Shown here one piece after another: positions 10,268 to 21,358 of a stretch of 46,539 bases of DNA; position 1 is the first letter of the stretch; the number at the start of each line of letters is the position of its first letter. Both the position numbers and the translations under genes were made by a program. The stretch lies in contig KZ111215.1 of NCBI GenBank assembly GCA_002077045.2, positions 1 through 46,539 of the forward strand. Reading direction: 5' to 3'. Origin of the DNA: Rachicladosporium sp. CCFEE 5018 (Eukaryota; Ascomycota; Dothideomycetes; Cladosporiales; Cladosporiaceae). The notes below the pieces were generated by a model, which was not told the origin of the DNA, made no database searches, and saw only the letters and a list, made by a program, of their open reading frames with translations.

Positions 10268-10598
10268 GCCGAGAGAGATGGAAGGGCTTGACAGGATGTA
10301 GGCTGTGACCGAGTAGGGGCAACAGCAGCCAAGCGTGGGAAGAAATAAGGAAGTCATCGTGAGGCTGCGTATGATCCGGCAATTTGCTGCGTTCCAGCGT
10401 TGGCGCTGCGGGAAGGGTGGAGGGCGATTTGCTTCAGATTTACGGCCGAGTTGATATGATCTCAAGCATGTCCCGTCTGCACTTGTCCGACAAACTCGGT
10501 TCACGGTGTCAGCCATGCGACTCTGTCGAAAGCTTGTCCACAGTGCTACAGACGAAAAGACGACTCGATTCGAAGTACGCAGTGTCCATGTACAATGT
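10268..10598. other. Convergent spacer
   Basis: 331 bp between the stop of the EBP-family gene (+) and the stop of atg27 (-). It should hold both 3' UTRs. Nothing else is visible. Confidence 0.4.
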
Positions 10599-11627
10599 CT
10601 ATACCGCGCTGTATCCCCCTCTACTTTCGCCGACTTTCAGCCTGCCCATTGTCGAACTTGCAAAGTCCTTCACGAGGTATGGTAGATCGCGAATGGTGTC
10701 GCCATGCGGTATGAGGTCCCAGCCTCGCGCTCCGTATCGATTGTAATTCAGCCACGAGCCAAAGATGATGTAGGAGGCAATCAGGAGGAAGAAGCTGCGA
10801 CGGAATCAGCATGTGCTCCTGGTATGTGCGAGAACGGAAAGTGCTCACATGATCAGAAACCAAGTAAAGAACCCCCAGCCCGAGGACTTCGAGCCTGATG
10901 CCTTTACGGGAGCTTTGTCTGCCTCGCCCTCACAAGCATACCGCGTCTTCCAGCTCAGCCTCAGCACGCCCGTCTGATCATCTCCTTCACTCTTGTAGCT
11001 CACAAACTGCAGACTCTTGCCCTTGTCCAGATCAGGCAGCTTCGACCCATCGTCGTCCCTATCATCATCATCATCCCGCTTCGTCTTGTCCTCACCGAAG
11101 CCCTCAGTCCCGTCAAGGTCCCGATCACAGATGAATTCAATGATAGCTTTCTGCGCCTTCCCGCTCTTATTATCAGGATACTTTCCCCCATTCAATTCAA
11201 CCCTCAGACCTTCCCTCTTAGCGTCCTCGTGACTCGAAGCATCTTTCAGTCTCTCAACCTTTGGCTCCAACCCCCGTCCATTACTCGCCGCATACTCCCC
11301 AGCTATGGGCACAACCTGCTCCACCAAGCCCTTCCCATCGCCGCCTATGCTGTAAATGGACTTTACACCGCAGACGCGAGTGCCGCCAGGGCACTGTTGC
11401 GCGTTCGGGACGTCTTTCGCCGTGGGAAGTCTGGCGCAAATGTCTATCGTGTAGGTTGTGTTTGCGATGCTGGGAGGTTCGTAGGATTGAAAGTAGACTG
11501 TTTTGGGCCCGGCGAGAGGGTTGAGATTGAACGATTGTTTGTCGATGCGGATGTTTTTGCAGTCGAGGGTGAGGGCTGAGATAGCTGTAGGGAGGACGAG
11601 GAGGAGAGGGAAGTAGGAGAGAGCCAT
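10599..11627 (-). CDS. atg27: Autophagy-related protein Atg27
   Basis: Type I membrane protein of Golgi, endosome and vacuole that helps traffic Atg9 for autophagosome formation. Exons 11627-10849 and 10794-10599, intron GTGAGC...TCGCAG of 54 bp, 324 residues. A signal peptide (MALSYFPLLLVLPTAISAL) is followed by a cysteine-containing lumenal domain (LDCKNIRI...CARLP...CPGGTRVCGVK...FICDRDL) of the mannose-6-phosphate-receptor-like type. Then come an acidic linker encoded by an ATC repeat (KRDDDDDRDDDG), one membrane span (FFTWFLIIFFLLIASYIIFG) and a short cytosolic tail. The tail holds NYNRYGARGWDLIPHGDT, a family hallmark, and ends in YSAV, a tyrosine sorting signal of the YxxPhi type as described in yeast Atg27. 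The ATG at 11627 is preferred because it starts the signal peptide directly. Confidence 0.93.
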
Positions 11628-12461
11628 GGTGATGTCGTGCGCCAAAATGTGGGAGACTCGGTCACACAGCTGTGAGAGTATGCCTAATCAGCTTGTCGGC
11701 GATCGGAGGTTGCGGGTACATGCCAGATACAGTTAGACTGATGGATTGAGCCTCTCGAGAACCGATGCACTCTAGGGCCGCGTCAGGACATGCGTCTTTG
11801 CTACATTCAACATTGACTACAACACGCGAAGACCTCCGACTCGCGCTCATATGCACCACTAGTGCCCACAGATTATTGGCAACGCAATGACAACGGCTAT
11901 CGCATCCCCACAGCATTGCTGAGCCCGCACGTGACCCTTGGACAGCTCGCATGCGAGATCGCACAACGAGTAGGTCTATCAAGCAGACTCTGCAAGCCGA
12001 TCTTGTGCAGGGAAATCAGTTCGAAACGACGGTGAATAACTACCTCATCACTTTCGTACATGGTAAGGCAAGACAAATAAGCTCGCCGGCCTCTGGCGTC
12101 CGGCCCGCAGCCTTAAATACCCGACTCGATCGCATCCGATGCTGCCGGTGAGATGCGTCGACGTCAACCATCATGTCATTCACAAAACTCTGTTCTGTCA
12201 GCAAAGGCGCCGCCGCGGCCCAGGTACCCGATGAAATGTATGCTGCGATTGGGTGACCTCATTGTAAGTCAAAGGCAAGCTGAAGCATCTCCTTGTCATC
12301 TCGTCTCTGCAACTATCCACCCGTGGCATTCTCCTTTCTCTTATTCATTTCCGCAAAGCGTCTCTCCTACAGCAACATAGCATCGCTCGCTCCACGCATC
12401 CAAGCGGCACCTCCCGATCACAGTCGATCCACCGCAAACACTATCGCGATCCAATCACCCA
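11628..12461. promoter_or_regulatory. Divergent promoter of atg27 and the DUF7053-like gene
   Basis: 834 bp between divergent starts. A TATA-like TTAAATA lies near 12113-12119 on the + strand, about 350 bp before the right-hand start. Before 12462 the sequence is rich in C, T and A, as in a fungal 5' leader. No repeats or RNA genes seen. Confidence 0.35.
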
Positions 12462-13178
12462 ATGTTCGAGACAGACTTCTCCTACAAGTCCTCCACGCCA
12501 CTTCCGCCCTCGGTCTCGATCAACACAGCCCTCCGCCTCCTTCACGACTTCGAGACCATCAATCGCCTGAACCCAGATGTACGCGGGCAGAAGCCCATCA
12601 CCCCCAAGAATGGCCTGCACAAAGCGAACGGCTTAGCGACTGGCTGCACAAATGCCTTCGGGCAAGTACAATATTTCGAAGTTGAAGACGATCTTCCCTT
12701 CATTCCGAAGAAGCTCTGGTCAGGTGGCGTACGCTACCAAGCCGACTTCATCCCCCTAGACGAAGGCTGCGATATAACGATCCACGCGCCCGGTGGCTTC
12801 ACATCAGTAAACCACTGGCGGCTAGTCCACGAGTCTGATCGCACAGTTGACGCGATCCCGGAGCACGGCGAGGGCAGGCCGCTGGGAGAGTACCAGCAGA
12901 CTGATGTTGATGGTACGGCGCTGGGACGGGTGAAGAGCAAGGACTTGCTGCATGCGGATGAGGTTGGCGGGAAATGGTTCGTGCAGATTGTGAGCGATGC
13001 GAGGTGTAGTCGGACGTTTGCGGGGTTTGTGAAGGGGTTCTTGAAGAACAGTCATAGTCAATTGGAGCGGGCTTTTGTGGACAAGTTACAGGAGGTGTCT
13101 GCGAGCAATAATGGTGTTGCACGGCCGATGACGAGTCGACGGCCGACGCTGGGCAGGAGGAAGTCGAGTCAATTCTAG
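12462..13178 (+). CDS. DUF7053-like START-type fold protein
   Basis: Intronless, 238 residues, cytosolic by appearance (no signal or membrane span). The pattern is S-x-x-TPLPPSVSINTALRLLHDF at the start, then a series of short beta-like segments (VQYFEVEDDLPFIPKKLWSGG, VRYQADFIPLDEGCDITIHAP), WRLV at residues 118-121 and a long C-terminal helix (FAGFVKGFLKNSHSQLERAF) followed by a basic Ser-rich tail. This resembles the fungal DUF7053 family, which I recall as a helix-grip or polyketide-cyclase-like fold. No enzymatic function is known to me. Its stop lies 31 bp from the stop of the convergent gene at 13210, so the two 3' UTRs must overlap. Confidence 0.6.
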   Translation: MFETDFSYKSSTPLPPSVSINTALRLLHDFETINRLNPDVRGQKPITPKNGLHKANGLATGCTNAFGQVQYFEVEDDLPFIPKKLWSGGVRYQADFIPLDEGCDITIHAPGGFTSVNHWRLVHESDRTVDAIPEHGEGRPLGEYQQTDVDGTALGRVKSKDLLHADEVGGKWFVQIVSDARCSRTFAGFVKGFLKNSHSQLERAFVDKLQEVSASNNGVARPMTSRRPTLGRRKSSQF

Positions 13179-13209
13179 AGAGAAGACAACGAGAGGGCTA
13201 ATGTGTAAT

Positions 13210-14187
13210 TTACAATGTGTAAGATATGAAGGTAGGAAGACATGATCTGACTCCCACGAGACCGCCTGTCAATTCTTGGACAACACTATTTCCACGCTGA
13301 TATACAGCACACCTTCGCGTATCGACCGCGCTCACTGCATCACTACAGCTCGACCAGAATCTCACATAATCGTCAGCCGAACACTCTACCGCACCCTCAT
13401 CCGGCCACACCCCGTCCAACCAATCCCGCAACTCACTAGCATCCCTCCCCATCTCCTTCAACGCATCGACCAAATCATCGACTAATCCACCCATCCTCCT
13501 ATTCCTCCACACAAACTCTACCAACTTCCCAGAAAAGTAGGGCCCGATCAGCCGCTCGTCTACGAACGCTGCCCGAACATCTGCGACCCATTGGGCTGTA
13601 GCGTCAAGCTGCTCGGCGGAGCCAGGGGCTGGGAAATGAAGGGAGCAATGCCTGACTTGCGTCTCGCTACGCTGCAGGTGGGTGACGAGACGGGCACAGG
13701 CGAGCTCAAGTGTGGCAAGGTAGGCGAGACAGGCTGACTTGGTGAGTGAGGGCTCTGCAGGCTCAAGGATAGGGGAAAGGGGTTGTCTGCTCGAGGCGGA
13801 GGACATTGACCTCGTCAAGCAAGTGAGCTCCTCGTCAGCTTGAAAGGTGTCCATCTGGGAGAGTGAGAGCAGTCAGACAGCTTTGACAATTCTGATGGGT
13901 TTGAGGAAGACACTGTTCGCTTGAAGACTTACCGATGCGAGATCGCCATGCGAAGATCGATCTAGCAATAGATCAAAATCGAGACGCTCTTGGAGATCTG
14001 TACAGCAGCAGATCTGGGAACTCAATTCATTAACGCGATCATGCTGCTGCGGTCGCACTGCGATCTTTCCTGAAGCGTGGTTTCGTGCTTTCGTTCCCTG
14101 GGACACACATATAGCAGCACCAGCGACGTGACAGTATGGGTGAGAAGGCCCTCCGGTTGGTTTCTTTTCGTGACCTCGTAGATTCAT
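13210..14187 (-). CDS. Hypothetical protein, two exons
   Basis: The main exon (13854-13210) gives 214 residues beginning MDTFQADEEL, mostly helical, with no motif I know. Just before it lies a good intron, 13932-13855: GTAAGT donor, CTGAC branch site and CAG acceptor, 78 bp. The exon upstream of that intron joins in frame, giving ...LLLDRSSHGDLAS-MDTFQADEEL..., and is open back to an ATG at 14187, so the full product may be about 299 residues. Helical text such as DRVNELSSQI and LQERLDFDLLL in that first exon looks coding. The ATG at 14187 is only 17 bp from the stop of the lactone oxidase gene on the same strand, leaving almost no room for a promoter. The real start may therefore be internal or the 5' end may be misread. 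The gene itself is likely; its start is not settled. Confidence 0.55.
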
Positions 14188-14204
14188 TTTCCTACATGCA
14201 CCCT

Positions 14205-16043
14205 CTACATTTTGTCAAAGACCTTCGTCCCCGTTAGCCCCTCCTTGGGGTTCCCATGGGTCCGTCGCTCGTCCCTATCAGTCGCCTCGCCCTCGTCTTC
14301 ATCTTCCACCTCAAACCCGCTCAGATTCAACACTGAGCTCTGCTGCGCTTCAGCGCCGTGCACGAGGTCGAAGGACTCGCCGCTGGAGCTAGCGCTGGCC
14401 GTAGGACTATACGCGCTCTTGTCCTCGGAAGGACGTTCGTGGAGACCTGGCCGGGCAACGATGAAGTCGTCTCCGTCCTTCTTCGTAGAAGTAGATGAGG
14501 TGGCGAAGCGGATGTCGCCGACCCAATCTTGACCGCCGTCTCGAGCCTTGGTGCGTTTCACCTCTCGCTCCATCAACGAGAACTTCTCACCTTCGGCAGT
14601 AAGAGGTAGATGCCGTCTATGCCATTCACCTAGGAACATGCCCTCAGGATCAGCTTCGTCGCGCACGCGCAGCCAGTCTTGCATATTTTGACCGTACATC
14701 TCGCCGATCTGCTCGGAGGAAGTGTACATGAAGTTCTTCGCCCAGTGCGGTCGGCCTCCTAGATCTCGCATAAGCCACTCGAAAGCCTCGTAGTACCTGT
14801 CCCGACACGGCGGATCCTGAAGGTAAGGACGATACAACGTAGCGTTCAGGTAAAGCGTAGGCTCGTCCTCGACCGTGGGGTCTAGATATGGGCGTGGGTG
14901 TGGCGAGGTGGAAGTGTCCGAGACGCGGACTTCGACCGGGCAGTGAACGTACAAACCCTTGCTGGAGAAGAGAATGCCGCCGGCGCCCTTCTCGCCGTTC
15001 ATCCAGGCGCTGAGGCGGGTGATGGCTTCGGGACCTTTCGACAAGGGCAAGGCCCACTCGTTGACGAATTGCGAGTATAAGCAGTTCATCAGCAGGCCTT
15101 GCTGCAGCGGCTCGACTGCTGAGGTTGTCTTGCCTGTGCTGAAGCCGTATTGCATGCCGAAGACGAACCATTCGATCCAAGGCAGTATCGAGGGGATGTA
15201 GTTCGAGACGGCGAGGAGATTGTGGTAAGTGTAGTAGCCCACAGACCCGCCATAGAAGCTATACGCCGGCGCCCGTTCAGGCTTGTCAGTCTTCTCGGCC
15301 GACCAGACAATCGCGCGCTTCATATACGGCATCCACCATACCCGCGTAAACTCCTTCTGTGTCCAAAGCGTATCATTCCACGTCCCTAGAATCTGACTCA
15401 ACGGCACAAGCGTCTGCTCCCACTCAATATTGACAGCATCCGTCATCTCGAACTCGATCTCCGTGATAATCCCCAGCGCTCCCAAAGAGCAAAGCGCAGC
15501 GCGGAACAACTCCTCATTCTCGTCCTTCGAGCACTTCACAGCCTGCGCGTTCGCGAGCACAATCCTCAAACTCCTCACGCTCTGACTGAGCAAGCCATGC
15601 TTGAGACTACTCCCATGCGTCGCCGTCGAGATAGCCCCAACAATGCTCTGCTCATCAATACTACCCAAATTCGGCATCGTCAACCCCGCCTCATTAGCCC
15701 TCTGATTCAGCGCCCTCAACCTGATACCTCCCTCAACCCTCAACGTCTTCCTCTCCCTGTCCACCTCCAGCACCCGGGAGTAATTGTCCAGATTCACCAT
15801 CCAGCTGCTCGTACACGTCAGATCGCTAGGCGAGTGGCCGCAGCCTACGACTACAAGGCGCCGGCGACATCTCTGCGCTAGTGTGACGATTTTCTGTATT
15901 TCCTCGAGGGACTCCGGGCGGAGGTAGAGTTCGGGGCGGGAGGTGAAGGTCTTGGCCCAGGTGTGGTGGGTGTGGGCGGTGGAGGCGCGGAAGGGGACGT
16001 CAGGAGAGACTTTGGCGAGCTCTTGCTGGAGTTTGTCGGCCAT
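14205..16043 (-). CDS. alo1: D-arabinono-1,4-lactone oxidase
   Basis: FAD enzyme making the last step of D-erythroascorbic acid synthesis; in yeast it sits in the outer mitochondrial membrane. Intronless, 612 residues. The VAO-type FAD domain spans about residues 25-210, with VVGCGHSPSDLTCTSSWMVN carrying the His expected to bind FAD covalently, then NLGSIDEQSIVGAISTATHG and SLGALGIITEIEFEM. The C-terminal substrate domain contains the PHWAKNF motif of aldonolactone oxidases and EWHRRHLPL. A Ser/Asp-rich extension ends TKVFDKM, which I recall as the usual end in filamentous ascomycetes. The length is slightly above that of yeast Alo1 because of this tail. The start Met gives MADKLQQELAKVSPD, suitable for the family. 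Confidence 0.93.
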   Translation of the reverse strand: MADKLQQELAKVSPDVPFRASTAHTHHTWAKTFTSRPELYLRPESLEEIQKIVTLAQRCRRRLVVVGCGHSPSDLTCTSSWMVNLDNYSRVLEVDRERKTLRVEGGIRLRALNQRANEAGLTMPNLGSIDEQSIVGAISTATHGSSLKHGLLSQSVRSLRIVLANAQAVKCSKDENEELFRAALCSLGALGIITEIEFEMTDAVNIEWEQTLVPLSQILGTWNDTLWTQKEFTRVWWMPYMKRAIVWSAEKTDKPERAPAYSFYGGSVGYYTYHNLLAVSNYIPSILPWIEWFVFGMQYGFSTGKTTSAVEPLQQGLLMNCLYSQFVNEWALPLSKGPEAITRLSAWMNGEKGAGGILFSSKGLYVHCPVEVRVSDTSTSPHPRPYLDPTVEDEPTLYLNATLYRPYLQDPPCRDRYYEAFEWLMRDLGGRPHWAKNFMYTSSEQIGEMYGQNMQDWLRVRDEADPEGMFLGEWHRRHLPLTAEGEKFSLMEREVKRTKARDGGQDWVGDIRFATSSTSTKKDGDDFIVARPGLHERPSEDKSAYSPTASASSSGESFDLVHGAEAQQSSVLNLSGFEVEDEDEGEATDRDERRTHGNPKEGLTGTKVFDKM

Positions 16044-16506
16044 GGTCGAGGTATGTGATGGAGGATGCGGTGTGAGGGTACACTGTGGTATTGGCGGAGC
16101 GGCGAATGAGTGGCTAGCCGATGCGAATGGCAGTGCAATCCAACATGTCGATGGTATTCACTGCAATGTTGGTCTACAGATAAGATTTCTAATACTTGCG
16201 ACAAGATCGATGTCGTGTACATAGAGATACAAGTTACTAGCGCCTCGGCTCAAGGGATCGACAAATGTAGAATCTGGGGAGCGCTTACCCTGTTCGACTC
16301 GACATGATGTAAGGTAAGTTGCCGAGTACAATCTCTCATTGATAGAGCGTAAGGCCTATCACTGTCGCAGCTGCACTGATAGCAGCACGTCCCACGTCTC
16401 CCATGACCGAACAAGGGAAGCTCGCTCAGGGTCTTTCGACGTCCGTCTATACTCACGTAGCCAAGGTCCCCCCACCCATCCTCACGCAGCGAAAGTCCAA
16501 GGCGCC
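16044..16506 (-). other. Spacer between the ura3-type gene and the lactone oxidase gene
   Basis: 463 bp between two genes on the minus strand. It should hold the promoter of the lactone oxidase gene and the 3' UTR of the decarboxylase gene. A GATAAG-type motif occurs near 16179, but without other support I do not call it a site. Confidence 0.35.
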
Positions 16507-17744
16507 TTATCGCCCTGTCCTCCTCGGCCTCCCAGCTCTCAACCTCTCCTCATAAGCCAACCACCCCTGCTCCCGATACTCCAGTGCCTCCTTCCTCCGA
16601 TCCGCCGCATTCAGAATCCCCCTCCCCACAATAATCACATCCGCGCCCTGCTCAGTCACAACTTTCCTCGGCGTGTTATACTGCTGGCCCTTCCCATCCC
16701 CGCCAGCAGCCTTCTGCACGCCAGGAGTCATGGTGATAAAATTGTCATCAGGCTCCGAGTTCAGTCCTCGCTGGGCGATGAACCCCATCACGAAGTCTCG
16801 GTTGTTCCGTGCTTCCCGGACGCAGGCGGATGTGTATTCGGGTGTGAAGAAGTTGGCTTCGGAGCTCATTTGAGCTAGGAGGAGAAGGGAACGGTAAAAG
16901 GGTGGTGGGCCGAGGGCTTCGAGTTGGGACTTCAGCATATCTTCGTCCTCGTCTTCTTCGTCGTCTTCTTCTGTCGAGCCGCGGGAGAGGCTGGGTTTCA
17001 GTTGTGGTGTAGGGCTGATCGCTTCTGTCTTCGTGGATATCGTTGTGCTGACTGAAACAACGCTTTGTTTCCGGCCATTGCGACCCTCGTCTACTTCTGG
17101 CTCCTCATCTGTATCGTCATCCCCGTCCTCGTCCTCCTCGTCTTCACTCTCTGGCTCTGACTCAGCTTCCTCGCCCGGTCCAGATCCTGCTCGCGAAGGC
17201 GCCGGGGAGGCGGAGATGTCTGTGCTGACGGATGTATTGTACGATGCTATTGCTTTACTCGCCGCTTCAGCCAGAGATGTGATGACCGCCGCGCCAGGGA
17301 AGATGTGCGCGTTCACTATCGGTGCCCATCGCACGATCGCAAGAGATCCTCCGGTGTATTGTAATTGCACGGTGTCTGCGGTACTTTGTCAACGACTTGA
17401 CTCATGAGCCTTTGCTCGGCCAACTCACTCCCGATATCCCCAAACTTCCGATCCTCAAATACCAAGAACTTCTTTCTCCGACTCAGCTCATTCAACCCCC
17501 GTATCGTCTTATCGTTGAAGTCCGCTATGATGTCCGCGTGAGTCTTCAGTATACATATGTGATCGCCCACCTCCTCGGCCAGCCGCAGGAGGGCATTGCT
17601 TGTGGTTACATCTGCGGAAACGCAGAGATTCGTGCGTTTCAAGTGGATCAGTCGGAGGAGGTATGTCGCTAGTGGGGTGAGGTTGTCGGCTTCTGAGCGC
17701 TCGTAGTAGGATTGGTACGAGGTAGAGTGCTGGCGTGTGGTCAT
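16507..17744 (-). CDS. pyrG: Orotidine-5'-phosphate decarboxylase
   Basis: Last enzyme of UMP synthesis (OMP to UMP plus CO2), cytosolic, TIM barrel. Exons 17744-17429 and 17375-16507 with a 53-bp intron (GTGAGT...CCGCAG) that splits the codon for Asn106, giving 394 residues. The signature FLVFEDRKFGDIGNTV at about 93-108 has the catalytic D98, K100 and D103. KTHADIIADF comes before it and QYTGG follows. The C-terminus holds MGFIAQRGL, the TPGVQ loop and GADVIIVGRGIL, all standard. Between about residues 150 and 250 lies a long acidic insert (EDEEDEDGDDDTDEEPEVDE and a second DEEDEDEDM). Filamentous fungal PyrG proteins carry an insert at this place, absent in yeast Ura3. The enzyme is the target of 5-fluoroorotic acid selection. 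Confidence 0.96.
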
Positions 17745-19263
17745 GTTGGCGAAGCAAGGTAGCTGTCGGATATTTTCACCAGTCCACAGTGCCGATCACG
17801 CGTGGAATGATCGAAGAAAGTCCCCGTCTCCTATCGCGTTCTCAATCGAGGATGTCGGGAGCTGCGCTTGTAAGAAGACTGTCAGATCTCTAGCAAAGCC
17901 GCCTGCGGTCATATACGACGCCTTATGCTGTTAAGCGGACAGACAAGAGTCCTAAGGAGAGCAGACAATGTCTAGAAGAACCGGGGCAACCATGTACTGT
18001 GCAAAGCAAATAACCCTCCAAGAAATTTACCCTTACGCCTCTTCAAGCAAAACCCGCGAGCGCAGGTTCGTCCACATCGGCCGGCTTGCATGTGACAGCC
18101 CAACGCTGCGGGCACGGCGCATCAGAGGCGTTCGATGGCACAGCACAAGGGACAAGATATCGATCGAAATCGCACAACCAAGAGCCCGTTTTGCTGCACA
18201 CGGTGCGTGTACCACCAATAGCAGTCGCAATTATAACAAGCGACTACTGCAGCCAGCTGTGCGCCAGCTCCAACATCCCGACAGAGCCTATGTGACTAGC
18301 TCAAGGAACGAGTCTGTCCGTCTCGCTTCCGCTGCGTCGGATAGTCATTTATGCGAAGAGAATAAGGCCAAGATCTGCCATTTATGAAGTTTATCTAGAA
18401 GGCAATACGTACCGCCAAACGCCGTCGATCCCCTGTCGCGCAATCGAGATGTTCCAAGATCGGTTATCGCACCGGCTACATTGCACAGTACCGGCTCGGC
18501 TACATAACGCCACTACACCCAGACCATTGCACTGGTTTGCGCGCCGAGACCCGGAACTATGGATGGGGACCTTTAGCGTCCACGGGGAGCTGCGGAAAGC
18601 AACACCGCTGCAGACACCACGGCACACTCGGGGGTCGGGGAAGATAGATTTACGAAAGCTGCGCCAAGCGCATGGAGCTCGATCGAGACTGTGAAGCGAG
18701 AGATTCGATTGATCGTGGTGACCCGGCACCTTGTCGATTGAACTGGGGGCTAGCTGGGCAGCCGGGCCTCTTAGCCAAACCAATCGATTCGAGAAACTGC
18801 AGTGAGGACATGTGTCATGGGATTCATCTCACGAGACGAGAGTCACGGAAATCGAATAGTCAGTCACCCATAGGCGGTGCAAGCCACAGCTAGTAAGTCA
18901 CGAGGCAATCTATCAATGCACAAGAACCGCCGGAAATTCCTCCAACATGCGGGTTCTACCGAGAACGGCATCTGGCATGGCAGACGGACGTACGGGTGTG
19001 ACTCCGTAGCACGATGCATCATCTTGAGATCGATGGAGCTCGATGCCGGGAGTAAACGCATGTCTTGCCCGAGTGTGTTACAATCACACCATTGGCGATA
19101 TTCTCGGGTACTACCTACAATGTGCCCATTTCATCGCGTTGCACCCCGTTTGCCCCTCTTGGGAAATGTGTCAATCGTCGGAGTAGGTCCGTAACGCCGG
19201 CGCGAGGGTCTCGACCGACATGTCCCTGCCCGGTTCTACTACTTTCAATCTACTACGTGGCAC
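17745..19263 (-). other. Gene-free interval between pyrG and fet3
   Basis: 1.5 kb with both flanking genes on the minus strand. The side next to 17745 is the pyrG promoter and the side next to 19263 is the 3' UTR of the ferroxidase gene. Small frames (60-139 codons) overlap on both strands and look random. A short inverted repeat, AGTCGC...GCGACT with an 11-base spacer, lies near 18225-18247. No RNA gene or transposon signature seen. Confidence 0.4.
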
Positions 19264-21261
19264 TCAATTGGTGGTGACCTTGCCAGCCGCGACAGAAGTC
19301 TTGCGCACAGCAATTGGTGCAGCTCCGTACCTGCGATGTAAAGTCAGCTCCGATGTCCCTTAGCAAAGGAGATATGTCAACGTACCAAGCAATGACAGCC
19401 ATGCCAATGAAAGCACTCAGGCAGCTGAACACCAGCGCGACAATGCCTCTTGCCGTGAAGCCAGCCGGCAGAGGTGCTGGACTCTTGTGCTGTCCGGTCA
19501 AATCCAGGACATCAGCGGTATTTCCAGCAGCGTTTCCAGCAGTAGGCGTTCCGCTGTCCTGACAAACTTGGTAATGATCTGCCGGTATCTTCATGGAGCT
19601 CTGCAACTCCAAGGGCGCCTCAATCATCGTCGCTACAAGCCCAGACGCTGTATGCCAGTCGATGTGGCAGTGGAAAAGCCAGACGCCAGGGTTGTCAGCC
19701 TTGAAGCGAATGACGAAGTTGCCTTGTGGGTTGACCATGACTACATCACGTCTCATCGGCTTCCTTGGAAACGATTCGATGGCGGAGGTGTTGTCTGGGT
19801 TCCAGAAGCCGTCGTTCTCGTCGCTGCGCCAGACGACTTGGAAGTTGTGGCCATGGAGATGGAAGGGATGTTTGCCGGCGTCATCGTTATTCAGCACAAT
19901 CTCGACGACCTGGCCTTTCTCGAGGACGAAGGAGTTGGTGTTAACTCCGTAGATAGTAGGATTCGAGGCATTGTCGCCGGTAGTAAGGACAGAGTACAGC
20001 GTGGGAACTATGGGCTCGACGTAGGTGATGTCATTGAAGAAGGCGCTGGGGCATGTTAGTGGCTGATCCCAGCACTTCCGACCTCGCACGACTCACTAGT
20101 TGGCACCATCACCGAGGTTGTCCATCTTCATGTCGAGCTGAATGGAGTGATCCACATGGTCGTAGATCTCGAGGCCATCTTGTGGGACGAGTGTGTAGTC
20201 GTCGAACGGCTCGAAAGCATCGATCAGTACAGGTGCCGGCTTGCTGGCAGCGTCATCATAGACAAGCCAGCCCGTCACGTTGTTGTCCAGGCCATCCGGT
20301 AGGGCATCGAAGAGATCCTGCCAAGGCGTCAGCAAGTGTCAGAGACTTCGACCAGCTCAAAACCTTACGGTATCCATACTGCCAACCATCGCGAAGTTGC
20401 CCTCGACATCATCCTTCATAGTAACCATGAAGCTGTAGCGCTGAGCCGCGGTCAGGTAGATCATATCAGTCTCAGCGGGCTCCGTGTGCACGCCATCCAC
20501 TTCGACAACACGCATGGAATGACCTTCGATCCAGAAGTATTGTCCAGCGAAAGCACCCATATTAGTCATGCGGAACAGGTATGTTTTGCCAGGCTGCACA
20601 GCGACACTCAGATTCTGCGTATCGCTCATGAGTGCTGAGTCTGGCACTGGCTCGGCTCCGGTCGGGTTGGCGACGCTGATAAAGTGGCTCAGTAGACCTG
20701 GCATCTCGTCGTGGTACCAATCCGAGAGCGTGATAGCGATCTCCTCGTCATATTGACCGATATAAGGGCCATCGGGGTCATGTACAAGGAATTGCCCGCG
20801 GAGGCCATCGGGGTATTGGCCACGTGTATGACTGTGATACCAGTAGGTGCCTGGCTGATCGATGGTGAAGTTATAGGTGAAGCTCGAGCCTGGCGGGATG
20901 CCGCACTGCGTAACCCCGACAGGGCCATCCATATCGTTTGTGCCATTTTGGAAGAGGCCGTGAAAATGCATGCTAGTGCTTTGGTTGCCGAGCTGTTCGA
21001 CTATGTCAACACTCAAGTCCTTGGTGCTGGAGTACTCATGCCCACCTGGTTGTGAACAGTCGCAATTACACGATCGCCCTTTGTGAAATTGAGCGTTGGC
21101 AATGGCCATTGCCCATTGATGCCCATGACCGGACGCTCGGCCATGCCATCAGGATTCGCCCTGACCCAGCCAATGTTCCAGTCATATTCATGGGTGGCCG
21201 ACCTCGCGACTGCGACGAAGCCGGCGCAACAGACCAAGAAATTAGACAACGACAGTGCCAT
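19264..21261 (-). CDS. fet3: Fet3-type multicopper ferroxidase (iron uptake)
   Basis: Plasma-membrane oxidase that converts Fe(II) to Fe(III) with O2 and passes it to Ftr1. Five exons: 21261-21046, 20992-20369, 20317-20097, 20045-19386 and 19330-19264; introns are 53, 51, 51 and 55 bp, all in phase; product 595 residues. A signal peptide (MALSLSNFLVCCAGFVAVARS) leads into three cupredoxin domains. The four copper-binding His motifs are present: HFHG at 81-84, YWYHSH at about 122-127, HPFHLHGH and HCHIDWH. Several N-glycosylation sequons occur (for example NQST, NGTN). Near the end is one membrane span (IVALVFSCLSAFIGMAVIAW), then a short basic cytosolic tail ending KVTTN, the Fet3 topology rather than that of a secreted laccase. 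The gene is divergent from ftr1 with a shared promoter, which supports ferroxidase rather than laccase function. Confidence 0.95.
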
Positions 21262-21317
21262 TGTGCCGTTGCTGTGATGGGATGAAGTCAATGGCAGAGA
21301 TTGATAAGAGTGACAAG

Positions 21318-21326
21318 ATCTGATAA
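21318..21326 (+). promoter_or_regulatory. Putative siderophore-repressor GATA site (fet3 side)
   Basis: Reads ATCTGATAA, an exact match to the SreA/Urbs1 consensus ATCWGATAA, with another GATAA 15 bp away toward fet3. It lies 57 bp before the fet3 start codon, so it may sit in the 5' UTR or core promoter. Confidence 0.65.
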
Positions 21327-21358
21327 AGATTGTCGACTTCACTTGCCGTGCAGCAGTT

